Shown here one piece after another: positions 32,768 to 46,400 of a stretch of DNA of 64,000 nt. The position numbers and the translations under genes are program-made. The DNA is from Puffinus mauretanicus (taxonomy: Eukaryota > Chordata > Aves > Procellariiformes > Procellariidae): assembly GCA_023333565.1 (NCBI GenBank), contig JAJKFH010002994.1, forward strand, positions 558,001 to 622,000. Reading direction: 5' to 3'. How positions within the stretch are numbered: the first letter of the stretch is position 1; the number at the start of each line of letters is the position of its first letter. The notes under the pieces were generated by a model that did not search any database, was not told the DNA's origin, and saw nothing but the letters and a program-made list of their open reading frames with translations.

Positions 32768-35700
32768 AAGGAGAGAGATTTAAGACAGAAACGACAGGAA
32801 TTTTACACCTCTTAAATTAATAACTTGTAACTGTCTTGCTCACAATAGCCTATTTACACCATCCAGACCTTAAATCTCCCAGGAAAGCTAGAAAAGTTAC
32901 CCACAAAAATCAAAAGAACAATACCATCAGCTTTGAATCAGACACAACATTCTGTTAATTTAAAAAAACCCCTGCATTCAAATTTCCATTCAAATCCTAC
33001 ATAAGGAAAAAGTACTATAATAAAATTATACTACAGTGATGAATTAATAGGGCCTCACATTGAACTAGGAATGCATTTTAAAATTTGTAGTATGCTAAAT
33101 TCCATTTCATAATGCTTTTACTTTAACTGTCATCATAAAAAATCCAGTTACTTAGAGCACCGAGATCTATACAAAAAAAAAGTTATTTCCAACTACTAAT
33201 GGAAACTGCATATTTGATAACTGGAACAGTTTTCATCTGAATAAATGAGATAAATATCTACAGAATACAGAATGTTCTGGTTCGGGGGGGAGTATTTATA
33301 AATTCGTACTATACAAATGAAAAATATTGGGGGAGGAGTATCAATATCCATGCTCAAACTGGAAAGAAAAATTGGCTACAGTGACCTGTGGATTTATTTA
33401 AAAAAAGTCAACTAGCCACAGGTTTACAAGCAGATGTCCCATAAGGCATGCTTGAGAGGATATTTAAATATGTGAGCTTAAGTTACCCTCTCTCCGAGTC
33501 ACGTCAGGCTCACCGAGGGTACAGTTCAAGGGCAGTTTAAGTCAACCTAAGCTGGCACACTTGCACTCCTCCTGCCCTCGGCTTTGCTCTCCTGGCCTCT
33601 GCGCTGCCCAGCAGGCGCCTGCAGTGACCTGCTTCAGTGAACCAGCCTGGCAGAAAACTAAGCCGGCAAAAAAGGGGAAAAAAAAGAAAACTTTGTGCTC
33701 GCCATGGGATCACACTAGCAAAAGTGCTGAGGCAAGGCAGGAGGTGCGGAGCCAGTCCTGAGGTAGGCAGGAACACAGCAAAATCCATGCAAAGCTACTT
33801 AAATACCTTTGCTCGTTAGGGAGCTGTCTGTTCCTTCTGATCTTCTGGCCCTCCCTAGTGCCGAGAGCCCTGCCGGAGCACAGTCATCCCACATGGGATT
33901 TGCAAAAGCCCGCTTCCCTTCTGAGGTAGAATCGTAATTTAGTATTACTTGGACATGCATAAAGCACCTACTTAGTTCTGTCATTAGGGATCAAGAAAAG
34001 GATGGGGCAATAGCAGTAGGGGTGGAGATAGAAGTCAGAGGCAAAAATGTGGCGGAGACAGTAAATGGAGAAGCTGCGTCATGAAAGAATCTTTTTTCCT
34101 AGCTTCCGTATGAGAAACCGGTGAGAAGAAGGTGATGCTCCAAAGTTCAGTAATACCATCCACAATGCCTACAGAGGTGTGAACTGGAGCACTCCTACAG
34201 CATTCCCTACCTGCTGCTCGAGGACACTCTCCAGCGGAAGGGACTCTAGAAAACATCTATTTTCACTACTTCTCTGCCTACCTCTGTTTTATTTACTTAC
34301 TCCTTTTGTTGTTTTTTTAAAAAATACTCTAGCCTGGGGCTAAAAACAAGTCTCTGTAGTACACGCAGGGAACCTCTTATGAGCAGGTCACTCCCTATTC
34401 CTCCTTCCTCCTCCCTGCTCGCGTCCCAAAGTACTTGTACTACGTGACCAAAAGGTCCCTCTGCCACCGCCTCCCAGGACATTAGATATCACCTAAAAGG
34501 TAACACTCACGCTAGTGCAAAGCAATCCTATGGAGCTTGTGGGGTGGGTGTCCTGCCCCCAGCTATAGTGCTTGCTGAGCCATCTTGGGGGGGAGTAAGA
34601 CGAGGCATCTCCAGTGGATTTGAAATGCAGAAAAGCCTATACGCTTAACACAGTTTGTTCTTGAGCTACCTGGAGCATTCATCTCATGATCTTTCATAAA
34701 GTCAGCCTTAACAATAAACAGAGACCAAATCTATATACTGAACAATAAAATATAACTCAACAGAACAGGCTAATTTTCTTGGTATTCTGATTTGTCTCCA
34801 AAACAAGATACAGTAATTACATCTATAATCAAATACCACAATTCATAGTTTAATATTCTGCATTTATGTAGTCAATCATTATTAGTTCAGGTTTTTTTAG
34901 GTTTGCAAAACCCTGTCTAGATTAGGGAGACTGGAATCACCGGCTAAGAGATTCAGCAGCACAATCTTGTAATGTATTTGTGCTTCATTTATCTAAGAGG
35001 GGATTTCTACCAACAAATTTTACTCTTGTAATTTGTGAGGTTGAATTTATACCAACATAAACTTCACTTTTACATTAGTGAAGCAAAACTACATAAGAGG
35101 AGTGTGTGTGAGCCATACCAAGGTAACAGTGAGCTGTCTCCCACAGGCAAGATCTAATGGGAGAATCTTCCTTCACTGTAGACAAATTTGGATTTATGAT
35201 TCTTACTTGATCCTCAGACATTTCCTTCATTAAAGAATAGTGCTGAAAGCACACATACACTTTTCAGTCAGTGCATTGCAAGCTTGAAACTGAAGTGAAA
35301 AGGTTTTAAGAGCACTGCAGTCCACTCGGAGCAATTTTAAAGTGTAAATTTCCATTGGCAAACAGACTCACACAAGTCATTCCTTGTTCTCACAAATTAC
35401 TATTAGATATATCAAGGACAAAGTTGTCCTCTTTATTTATTTATTTCTAGCAATACTTGGGAAATTGAGTTGTAAAATAAAAAATATCATACTGCGTTTA
35501 ACATGAGGAATTATTCCCTATTTGGGATACATATTTAGCAGAATGTACGAGTAACCAGAAATGCAATCCTCATTACAGATAACAGGAGTTGTGCACCTAA
35601 TTCCCTGTGCAGACTTCTGAAAACATGTTCCTGAATTTCTCTGCGCTCTAATGGGAACTGCAACAGTATAAAAATCAGCCAACAACTTAGAGATTGAGAA

Positions 35701-36546
35701 AGTAAAAAGTGGTGCTGCTTTAACACAGCTAACTTTAAGAGCAGAGCTCTACAATGTGTAACAGTGTGTGAGCTAAAACCTAAATCTACAACCCCATGCA
35801 GGCACTGATCTTTATAAGGAGAGATGTAATTTGCAAACTTCATACACGGCATTTTCCTAGAGGCAGTACAACAGCTCCCATCTGGCCTAAGCACTCACAT
35901 AAAGTGAGCGCTTCAGTCCTGTCCAGAGCTAAAATGTAAAATTCTGTAATTGGCCCAGCTGCCTTTTGCTATAGAAATTCTTCAAAATTACAACAGTTGG
36001 CTTTTAAACTTGTGATCACTCTAATCATGTGCTTCTTAGTGGAGTGGTGTGAAGAGAAATCAAAGCAAGAGCCAGCACCAGAGTTGTTAACGCTTTCTGT
36101 TGGTTTTCCAACAAACACCTGCCAACTTAAGGTTCTCCATCAAGCCCTCTAGAATACAACGTTTTACAGCTGAAAAGGTTTACAGTGAAAACTATTTCTA
36201 GTATCTTCATATTTTTGTATACATACATTACAGTGCATTCATTAAGCGTTCAGACCATCAAGTCACCGAGGCATAGCGAGTTAGCCTGTGCCACCTGAGT
36301 CACTGCAATGGTAAGCTTATGCTCAGGTATGCTGAATGCAAAGTGATTTGACCAGTTTAGCTTGTTGAGCACAAATCCAGCGTATCACACACATATCCTG
36401 CACACATCAAAATGCAGAAGGGCTGAACCCCTGCAACGTTCTCTGCTCAAGGGCTCTGTACCCACCCGGCCACGCTGAAAGACTGCCAGCACACCAGACT
36501 CATGTGAAGCAATATCAAACGCATCACGAGAAGCATAAGCTCTTAC

Positions 36547-36594
36547 CTCTCCCTGGAAACTCTTCAGTAATGGAGCTACCTGTTTGCGCAGGTC
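36547..36594 (-). CDS. CUX1: CUX1 exon 3 (48 nt)
   Basis: This exon encodes 16 residues beginning D-L-R-K-Q-V and ending K-S-F-Q-G-E, about residues 59-74 of the long CUX1/CASP protein. The match to the vertebrate protein is essentially exact. The acceptor has a strong pyrimidine tract ending TTCTAG and the donor is GAG/gtaaga. Both borders are phase 0, so skipping this exon would keep the frame. The upstream partner, which should end in T-P-E, was not found in the 27.4 kb to the right. The segment is in the N-terminal helical region common to CUX1 and CASP and has no catalytic role. Confidence 0.93.
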
Positions 36595-37534
36595 CTAGAA
36601 GACAGAAGGAAGATACTTCATCAGAAAAATCTGAAAGAACAAGTCTTTGTCAAGTTTTTCCTAACACTATTTTCAGTTCTGAAATACTACTTAAATTCCG
36701 ATCGCATTTATGGAAGCTTTGATTAAAATAAAAGTATACCTAGAATTAATTTTGAACAAGTCTGCATTTCCAGTTTGACATATACCTGTATCTGCTGCAA
36801 GCAGTATTAATTAACAAAACGGTAGTGATGCTGGGTAAGCACTGAATGCCTTCAATCTCATAATTCAACCGAAACACTAATGTGATTAGAAGTAAATGCC
36901 TCTATCTACCTAAACAGCAACTACACCTCTGAACTTACACCAACGAAATTTCCACAAATGGAAGTCAGGCTTAAAGGAAGATGACTTTGGACAATCATTT
37001 CAACTAAGAGTGTTGCCATTTTGTAAAAGGTCTATTTTATTTATTATTTTCTCAAGAGTGCTCTGACTTTAGCCGTCAGAGAACTGGAGATAGCCACATT
37101 GAAGATGACACTATTATTTGTTGGTTTCTGTATAACTCAAAATTTCTTCTTCCAAATTACAACACACTTAGTGCTACAAAAGTCATTAAAATCCTGCCCG
37201 TAGAATCACTCTAAAAGTTCATAGCATATTTTTACTTAGCAACCAAGATAATTTAGCAAAACAAAGGTATATCTATCTTGCATAAAATTCTCAGTGGCTC
37301 TACTTTTAAGCTGGTTTAGATCTAATTCACTTACAAATTCTCAGAATTCTCATTATGTGCATGCCTGAAGAATAAAATCCTGTAACTTCGCAGAGGACAC
37401 TGTATTATTCATGCATAGCCAAGAAGCTGGACTCCTATTTTTGCTGTGGTATTCCACTGATGAAGCACAAGCAGCCACTTCATAGTACACTTACAGCTAG
37501 AAATAAATCTGTAAGAAGTATAAAACAATAACAT

Positions 37535-37727
37535 GGTGCTGCCTCATTTAGGAGGGCAGTACCGATGCAGGTTACTCAGGAAGGTGGTGGACTTCCCATC
37601 CTTGGAGATTTCCAAAGCACAGCTGACCAGACCTAGTGTGGGTGCTAAAGACCCATTTCTAGGGTCAGGTGAGATCCAGTCAGCCTCTGGACGACCCCTC
37701 CAACCAAAAGTCCTATGATGCTCTGAG
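37535..37727 (+). mobile_element. CR1 LINE 3' end, old copy
   Basis: Matches the 3' part of avian CR1 retrotransposons in order: caggttactcaggaaggtgg, tggacttcccatccttggag, then the gatccagtcagcctctgg and acccctccaacc blocks, ending cctatgatgctctga, which resembles the short repeated tail of CR1. It is divergent and 5' truncated, and antisense to CUX1. This is the clearest transposable element in the window and supports a bird or other archosaur source. Confidence 0.75.
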
Positions 37728-40700
37728 AATACTGCTCACAACTGCGACAGTCACGAACTGCTTAAGTAACCATGAAATCTTCCTAGCTTCACACAGGCCG
37801 CAGTCCCTTAGCTACTTTGGACCTCATGCAAGAGGTCAGAAAGAGGTCTTTGAAGTATTTTCTCTATATGAAAAGTGTCTGTTGAAGCCTTGGGCCTTTC
37901 AGAAAAGAGTGTGACCTTGAAAAGTTGGGAAATTCTCTTTTCCAATGCATTTACTTTTACATCTAGAGTCATGCAACATATTGGACATTAAACCACTCAC
38001 CAAAACACCCTCAGCCCCAGATTTAATCTGATTTTCCTGAAGGAAAAGTAGGCTTTTGAGAGAAGTGATTTTTGTCATTTAAATGACAAGTCATGCAGAG
38101 AGTTGGAGTATCAGGAGTTCTCCCACTCCCTGAGAAATGGCTTAGGGGGCCAAGCGCAAATGAAGCTATCAAAGACAAATGATCAGCCAAATTTCACTTC
38201 TTACATGGTTATTGCACTAACATACAGCTAATCCCTATCAAGTTAAGGATAATGTTGCAGCTTTACAAGCTCCCTCTTCGCCACCAAACCAAAGAATGCT
38301 TCCGTTCTTAGACCAAGTCAAGTCACTTGAATGTTTCCTGATATTTTCTGCTGTCTGTTTTAGGACAGAAAAAGGTTAGATACTGTCCTTGTATATCACA
38401 AACATCTGCAAATTATGCCTCTACCAAAGCAAACTGGCAGGTTGAGCAGCTTTTCCCCACTTCCTGACTACCCTGGGAGACCAGAGGGCTGTGCATGTTT
38501 TATAACATGTTTTCTTTGTAACCTGATGACGATGACATTGAAGAAAGTAACAATAACCATCAATGGCAAAATAAATGCCCACATTCAGGGCCAAAATCTG
38601 GCATTGTAGGTTTTAATGCACAGTGAAATTACAAACAGAAGCATTAAATTTGCAGTCAGGATACTGGCACCCTTTTAAACTTCCTAAGATCAGGAAAAAT
38701 TATACCATCCAAGCAAAACAACAGTTCTTGAAATAAAAATCTCAGCTGGTAGGAAATCACCAGTTTTAGGACTTCTGTCCCTGGTATTGCCTCCGAATTT
38801 AGTGACTAGTTTGGCACCAGCCAGCAAACTGATGTCAAAACTGAAAGCAGAAATACATGAGATCTAATTCCAGACCAGCCCCAAGTCTCCTGCTTGCACG
38901 GCTCTCAAGAGCAGGGCATTATTCCCACTGCCTAAGCACATGGCATAAGCCTCAGAAATCACCCTAGGTACATCGGCAGATGACAAAGCACCGCAATGGC
39001 ATTCCGTGAAATAAAGCACGGCCACCTCTGGAGGCAGGAGAACATAAACCCTGCTCCTCTCTGCGTGCGTGGTGAGCTCTAGCCAAGAGCCTGCTATTGA
39101 ACTGCATCGCCTGACACGTACTAACTTTTGAAAGACAGTATTTGCAGCACTTTTTATTTCACGATATAAACTATGTCAGGACTTTGCCTTCATATTCATC
39201 TTTAATAATGAGAGATGTTGTTGTTGGTTGTTTATAGCTGAGAAAAGAGGGAGAGAAGCAGGGGGAAAAAAAAAAGGAGTAGAAGGGGCATCCCAATGTC
39301 AAGAAAACAGTTGGTCAAGCTGTCAAAAAGGGAGAAAAGCTTTCAAGTACAAAATCTGATTCCCACACATCCTTCATTTAGCAAATTCAGGATGCTAAAC
39401 ACTCATCCCAGCAATCAAAACGCTACCAAGCACAATTCATGCCATAATGGGAAACGTGTTGTGCTTGATTTAGACAGCAGCTTTTGTTGTTGGTAAAACT
39501 GTTTTTAAAACATTTCATGAAAGAGGAGAATGTGGCTCAAAGTGATTCAGTCCCACTGGCAAGCAATCGGTTATTCCACAGTGATCAATCTGGGGCAATC
39601 CTGGGACACGCTGATAGTTAGAGCACGCAGTTTAACAGGGCAAAATGCTTTTGACAACTTGAAATCTTAGCAATAACTTGAAAATCTGTTGCAGCTGAAC
39701 AATAGAGGCAGAGCATCCCACTTCCATTATCTTCACAGAGCAAACAGTCTAAGAAAAGTAACGTCAAGGAATTTACTCCAGTATTTTAAACGCAACCAAA
39801 TATGCCATGCAGGTCACTAGATAAGTGGGACACACCATAACAAAAGGCATAAACACCTTCTTCATACCATTTTTTGTTTTCTCCCCTCTCCTCCCTCCCC
39901 CGCTTCGAAAGAGTTTATAGGCTACTTTTATAATTCTTTCCTTGGCTAAACAGCATCAAAACTTAAGACAGCTCACAACAAAAGGGAAATAAAAATAAAC
40001 AGACAGAAGTCAGGAATACATACGCCTCGAGTCACCAGCTGAAACTCTGCTGGTGAGATTTATTTTTGGCAGGTTGGAAAAATTCCTCATCAGGCTTTGT
40101 CTCAAAATATTACACTAACATCAAATAGAATTTTACCTTCTTTGCACTAAACTGAACAGAAAGAAGGACGTTTGGTTCAGACCCGGGGGAATCTGTAATG
40201 TTGGTTAGCAAGGACACCATATGATTTATTATCTGTTTAAAGTGTAGTGGCCTTTACTGCCTGGGCTGTGATCAAAACAGGAAAAGCAACCAACTCCAGC
40301 ACTCGCATACAGCTAGCAAATCATTGCAATCAAGCAGAACAGCTGAAAAGGGTACATGCAATTGAACATTAAAACAAATGATAATTTATCAACACAAATG
40401 CATTGAAATATTTGAGTATTCCTATACAATCACATTATTAGCCTATTTTTCCATGCCATCTAAACGTGCACGCATTATCTCTCTCTCTGGATGATTTATC
40501 AGGGTAGAGCAGTTTTCTGAAAAAGGCTCTATCACAGACAAACTCAATATCTGAAGTAGGGACTATGAATTAGGATGCTGTATCATTATCTGAATCAAAT
40601 CTGATAGCTGAAAGCTAATATAGCATTTTCCCTTTACAAGAGTATAAACAACAAGTTTATATTTTGATCAAGTAGCTACACAATGAAATCTGAATCCGAA

Positions 40701-41460
40701 TAATTTTTAACTCCCTTTCCATTCTCATTAAAAATAACTCTATGGAAAATAAACCGAGAAGAAATCTATAGTAAAAACCTGGGCAACAAATGTATCTTTC
40801 TGACAACTAAACTACATTATTTATCTATCGCTATCTTAATACACTGTGCACAGTACAAAGGACATATCAATGGTCAGGCTACCAACACTGTATTTGTAAT
40901 TTACTTGAGGTCTGAAGCACAGCACCTTCTGATCTCCTCGCAGACTGCTCCATCTCATTTACCTCCAAAACGCTTATCTCTAAATGTCACAACAAGAGCC
41001 CTCTGACCCTGGTTTGATAAAGTGGTCCAGCAAGGCTAAGCTTGACCTATACACCTTTATCATCTACAGAAGTATTGTGCTCTTGTAAAATAAAACAAAA
41101 CAAAAAACTGGGCAAATGTTCTATCGTATGCCTACCGCGCCACATTTCCTATGATTTGTTCTATATATCGTCTACTCGAGACACGCATTGGCTGGTGAAT
41201 GTCACTATGTCTGGCAGAAAAATCATAATGAGAAGCAGCCCACTTGTATCAGCATCGGTGACATCATTAGTTCAGCTGTCACAACCTATTTTTGAGCTGC
41301 CTTATCACCAGCGAGATGCTACAGCTTTCCTGCCATCTTACCCTTTCACATTTCCTTCCTTGTTAGCCCACACGTAATAAGGAACTAACAAGTGGCCCTG
41401 CGCTCAAAATTGGCAGGGCTGAACATCGTGACTCCAGATACTTTCTTACAAGAACTTACA

Positions 41461-41489
41461 AAAAGAAAAAAAAAAAAAGAAAGAAAAAC
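41461..41489. repeat. A-rich simple repeat
   Basis: A-runs with single G interruptions. No associated retroelement was identified. Confidence 0.85.
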
Positions 41490-43407
41490 ACCAACCCAGA
41501 ACAAAACCCAATACATACTGACTGTGCGGGAAGACATTTGTCAGTTCAATCAACATATAAAGAATAGCATGGCCTCAAGAGGAACTCTCATGTCAAAAAC
41601 TGGCAGCCAGGTTTAAGCCCCTCTTTCAATGGGCAGCGTGCTGGTATGACGGATATTTGTTTCTTGCGACTGGGAGGATGTTTATCTGTGTACCCTCACG
41701 GGCAGGGCTCCACACACTTTGTCCACACAGCTAATATCTTGATAATGTTGTTGAACTTCTCTTTCATATAAATATAGCTGAAAGGGGGAGAGGTAAAAGC
41801 AGCCAAGCATGAAGGATTTGGAAAGAACGCTGGCATCAACTTCCGAGGTGCGTTTGATTATTATATACTTCATGAACACAACTTGTCACTGTGAAATACA
41901 GAAATCAGCAAGTTAACTATAATTAGTAGTAAGCAGTTCTGCTCGTTAATTAGAGATAGCCAGCAAGCTTCACCCTGCTTGGGTAAATTGGTGAACAAGC
42001 TGGGATCACTCAATCCGACACTCACCTACCAATACACAAGTTTTAAATATTATTTCTTTGCACCCACAATTCTGAAAAAATCCAGAATATGCAATTTTTC
42101 CACCAGAGATCCTGGACATATGTAATTGGAAGTGTACTAAGGGAGACGTTTAAGTCTTTATGTTTAATTACTTCCAGCAAGCTCCACTTTGCTTTACTCT
42201 AGAAGATATGAAACTGAAATCCCAGATAGTTGTCCAAACAGGTATTATACAGTGGTTTAGAAGACCTAATTCCTAACATATAAGGAAAATTAAATCATAT
42301 GAGCAAACAATTTATTGCTCAATTTATACTACGATTTAGTGAGATATAAAACCTCTTATTGCTTAAGGCTGCTGAAGTATTTACTTGAAATCTGATCATT
42401 AAAGAATGAATCATGATGTTATCAATTTTCTATGATATTTTTAGTTATTTTAATACACTAACATGGCATATTTTCTCTGCACAAAAAAGATCTTTTTAAG
42501 CTACATTTATAGATATGTTTCAACCCAGCACAATGATAAATAAAAAATCTTGATTTACAGTAGCAAAATGTACACCACAGTACTTTCTGAAATATTTCAG
42601 CTCACAGATCTTGTGCAAATTCCATTAACTTTAATTATTTATTAGCAGTAGATTTAGATTACTGTTCTTGACCTATTTTTCAGTGTATGGACCCACCCAG
42701 CAAGAAGTGAAAAAATATTCCATTTGTGAAAGGCTGATTTAGTGAGAGCAGACTTTAGCTTAAAGTAGAATATTAAGCAAAAACACATGCATTGTAATTC
42801 AGGAGGAGAAGCTTGCACTTCAGAAAGGTTACAAAGCAGGGCATAACAAGCCTACAGAATAAACACTAAAAGAGATTCCTTGAAAAGAGATGGAATTTTT
42901 GCTGTTTAACCACCTCAGACCATTTTGCAAAATTGCAGCCACATGACAATCCCAGAAGGAAGTGAGCCTTGACAGCAGACATACAGAGAAGTTTCAAGAC
43001 TTTCTTTGTGGAAATACCCTTGTTTCTACCAAACTCTGTAGACCACATGGGTCCTAATAACCCATGGGGAAATGGGTCTAAAATGAGCAAGCATTTTGGG
43101 GCTGGTCCTGTGGTCCCTTTCACTGGTGAGGAGGCAAACCGTGCTCTTCCCAGGCACGAGAAAAATGGAGCATCTGTGAAGGTGCCTGCTTGCCACGTTG
43201 CCTTGGGTCTGGGACTGGCACTTCACTTTCAATGGAACTACTCACTTGCGCGAGTCTTAATGGAATTCTCTTACAGCTTCTTCCAAGTTAAAATAAACAA
43301 AAAGCTAACAAGTTTACTCTGTGCCTATGCAGCAACGTATAAACAGACTGGTTACCTTCACAACTGTTTACAAAAATCAACTGTGCGAAAGAAGAACTGC
43401 TGCAGCC

Positions 43408-43466
43408 ATATATATGTGTGTGTGTATATATAATATACACACACACACACATATACTACATATAAT
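43408..43466. repeat. TA/TG/TA/CA microsatellite forming a hairpin
   Basis: Alternating pyrimidine-purine tract: (TA), then (TG), then (TA), then (CA), then (TA). The TG and CA parts are complementary, so the block is self-complementary and could extrude a cruciform. It is likely length-polymorphic. Confidence 0.9.
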
Positions 43467-46400
43467 AGAAAAATAATTTTTTTAACGAACTTTACAAATT
43501 AATTTAGTGAACTATGCTTTTTAGAATTGTGTTAAAACCTTGCTGTCATTTATAAAACAGCAAGTTAACATTGGCTAGAAAAGACATTGAACAGAAACAA
43601 TTCAGAACTTAAAAACTAGAGTTGCTAGGACACAAAAAAAATTAATTCAAACAAAAATGATTCAGGTAGAGCTTTGGAAGGAGCTAATTCTAATGAAATG
43701 AAAGCCTGGTCACTAAAATTCCAGTAGGGGGAAAAAAAAAAGGATTACTTATTTAACAGCTCACCAATACATGCAGAAAATCAAGTATCATTTTTAACAA
43801 ACATATTAATTTAAAAGGCTACATACTGGCTAATGGCCCCATGGAGATTTTTCCTCCTGCTAACAGTTTGTCCTGCTTTCTTGTTAAACCCTGTAGTCCC
43901 TGCTGAAGGCTGTAGGCGACACCAAGCATGCCACGATAGACCCTTGTCAAGGGAAAAACCATATATCCATATCATCCCAGGCAGCAAAACTACTTATTTA
44001 TGTAATGAAAACCAGTTGGTTGATTAGCCAAATAAATATTTCAGAATCTTTGAAGCACGCTGTTCTTGCCAGCAGGATAACCATGTGTCAGCAAAACCCA
44101 GGAATTGCCAGTTCTTAGGGCTTAGGCCAGTATCTCTGCATACACAAAGGTAATTACTTGGTACCGAGCTTTGTTAAGTACCTGCAAATTTTATTAGCTA
44201 AGTACTCCGGTCCAATAAAACTGGAAGCAAACTGACCACTTAGTTGTGCATCCCAATAAACAGCCTCACCTACATTTGTCAAGTTTTAACCAGAACCACT
44301 CTGTCCCTCCAAAGGGTGGGGTGGGGTGAGGTGCCCCGTGAAAAAGATCCTTAACACTCCTCCCAAATCACATCCTGCAGGATCTCCTTCTCCATCCACT
44401 ACAGCGCTCTTATTTTCCATTTTGAAAGTCTATAGAGAAAGAGTTCACAATGCTTCCCTGATTATTCAGAATTACAGCCTGCAGAACAGAGGTTTCTCTT
44501 CAGTGTAAAATGGGGAACTTCTGAAAAAAGGTAATTATTATGAGTCTTAAAAAATTAACGTGTCTAATGAGAAGCTAATGACATGGGCCATGACTCTGCA
44601 GAAAATGCATCTAAGTACTGTGGTCCAATTAACAACACCAGTTCAAACAGAGACTAATGCTTCACATGGTGGATTTAAAAAGAAGAATATTTAATGTGAA
44701 ACCATAATTGTGCCTGTAATTTTCCACATTCCCTCCACCACAAGCAGACTGTGTCTGAATCAGTGTGCACCCTACTTCAGCGCTCGGTCTCGCCTTCTCG
44801 GATGATGAAATCAGAAATCTGGGTGCCGTCTGGCAGCACTGTGCTCATGAGATTTGGATTTCTCCTCAGTCTCAAGGAAAAGATGGGTTGGACTATTCAG
44901 AAATAATTAATTTCAATGTACAGTTTTATTTAGGAAAAGTGAGAGTACTAAAAACCATTCACGTTTTAAAACCTGTTATTGATCAAGTGGAAAGACTTTC
45001 AAAACACAAGCATCTTGCTTTAAAGTCAGGTAAGTTTCCAAGAAGAATAATCGTGTGTGAAATATTATAACAAGGAACCAGGCTTCATCCTCACAGACCC
45101 TTACAGACTACATGTAAATTGGGGGGGGGAGGGCAGTCTGTGCATTGCCGAGACATCAGATATTGCAAAATTGTTTTCCCTACTTATCTTTACATACAGG
45201 TTAAAAATATAGCTGTGAACAGACCATGCATTAATCATACTCTGACATACCTGCATGTAAGAACACAGGTGTATTTGCTGATTTATATCATTATAGTCAG
45301 CCTTTTCCTCTGATTCCAATGCAAGAAAATCTAATACTAAGCAACCCTTTAATAATCTTTTTATAAGATTTGCTCGTTTAATCTTGATCCTGACCATTCA
45401 GTTTTACTCAAAAGCCAGTTGCTCCTACAGAAAACAAGTTGTTTCACGAGGGTCAGAGCGAAAAGCCTGCTGTCCTGCAAATCCACGTCCTACATTTACT
45501 AAAACACTCGCGACAGTCACCTTTGCTAGCTGTATGCTCTTTGCGACCTCTTCTACGCGGGGAGTCACTGGCTAGTCACCTGCTGCAGCTCACAGGTTAC
45601 CATGCCTTTAGCAGGCATCACCTTTTAAATGCAGCTAAAGTGATTAACTTCAGATTCCTACCAAGATGAGAGATTCTAAGAAAAAAAGTTGACAACCTCA
45701 AAAACATCAGGATATAGACCCAAAGGGTTTACTACATCTAATTTAGCATACCTGGTAAAAACACCTCAAAATTAATATAACTGTCATCCTCCTGACCTAA
45801 ATAAAAAAATACAGCACAGATCTTTTCATGTTGCTTCAGTAAGTGAAGCAATTCAGAGAAAAAAAACTTTTGCTGCCTTTACACTTCCTGGCAAAATTCC
45901 TACCGAAACACACTCAGGCCTATAATGCATATGCTTTGGTAGCACACAGTAGATATAAATGAATCATCAAGATGAAAGAAAGCAAAATCTCACTAGACTT
46001 ATTCAATACGTTTACTGTTTGTTAGTTGAACTTAAGAAATAAAAAACCCACATAAAGCGCTTTTGAGCGGCAGCATCTTCTCACAACTGTAATATATAGT
46101 CTCAGCTGGGACTAATTCCCAAATTCATGTGCTGAACTGTGAACTGTTCCAGTATTATGAAAGAGATAAAAAGACCAGGAAAAGAAACCCAGAGGATTGA
46201 AGATTAAAAAAGGAGAGACAGAAAGACAGAGACAGAGCAAGTGCACAGTCTGTCATTCCCGTGCACTATTTTTCCCATCGTTAAAGGCACGCGAGCCTAG
46301 CACTGAATCACAATGAACTCAATAGCAGATTAAAATGAGACATACTTGTATAATAATAAATCAACAGAATTAATACAAGCTTATCTTCTACTAACTTAGA

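Larger units (their letters stand above)
22443..36546 (-). other. CUX1: CUX1 intron 3 (about 14.1 kb)
   Basis: Intron between exons 3 and 4. Contents include a 28-bp near-perfect palindrome (22921-22948), a probable old LINE fragment (about 24480-24900), an imperfect duplication near 26.0-26.16 kb, an AT-rich block near 27.44-27.64 kb that looks conserved, a T19 run (32492-32510) and a G-rich tract (32743-32767). Confidence 0.8.
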
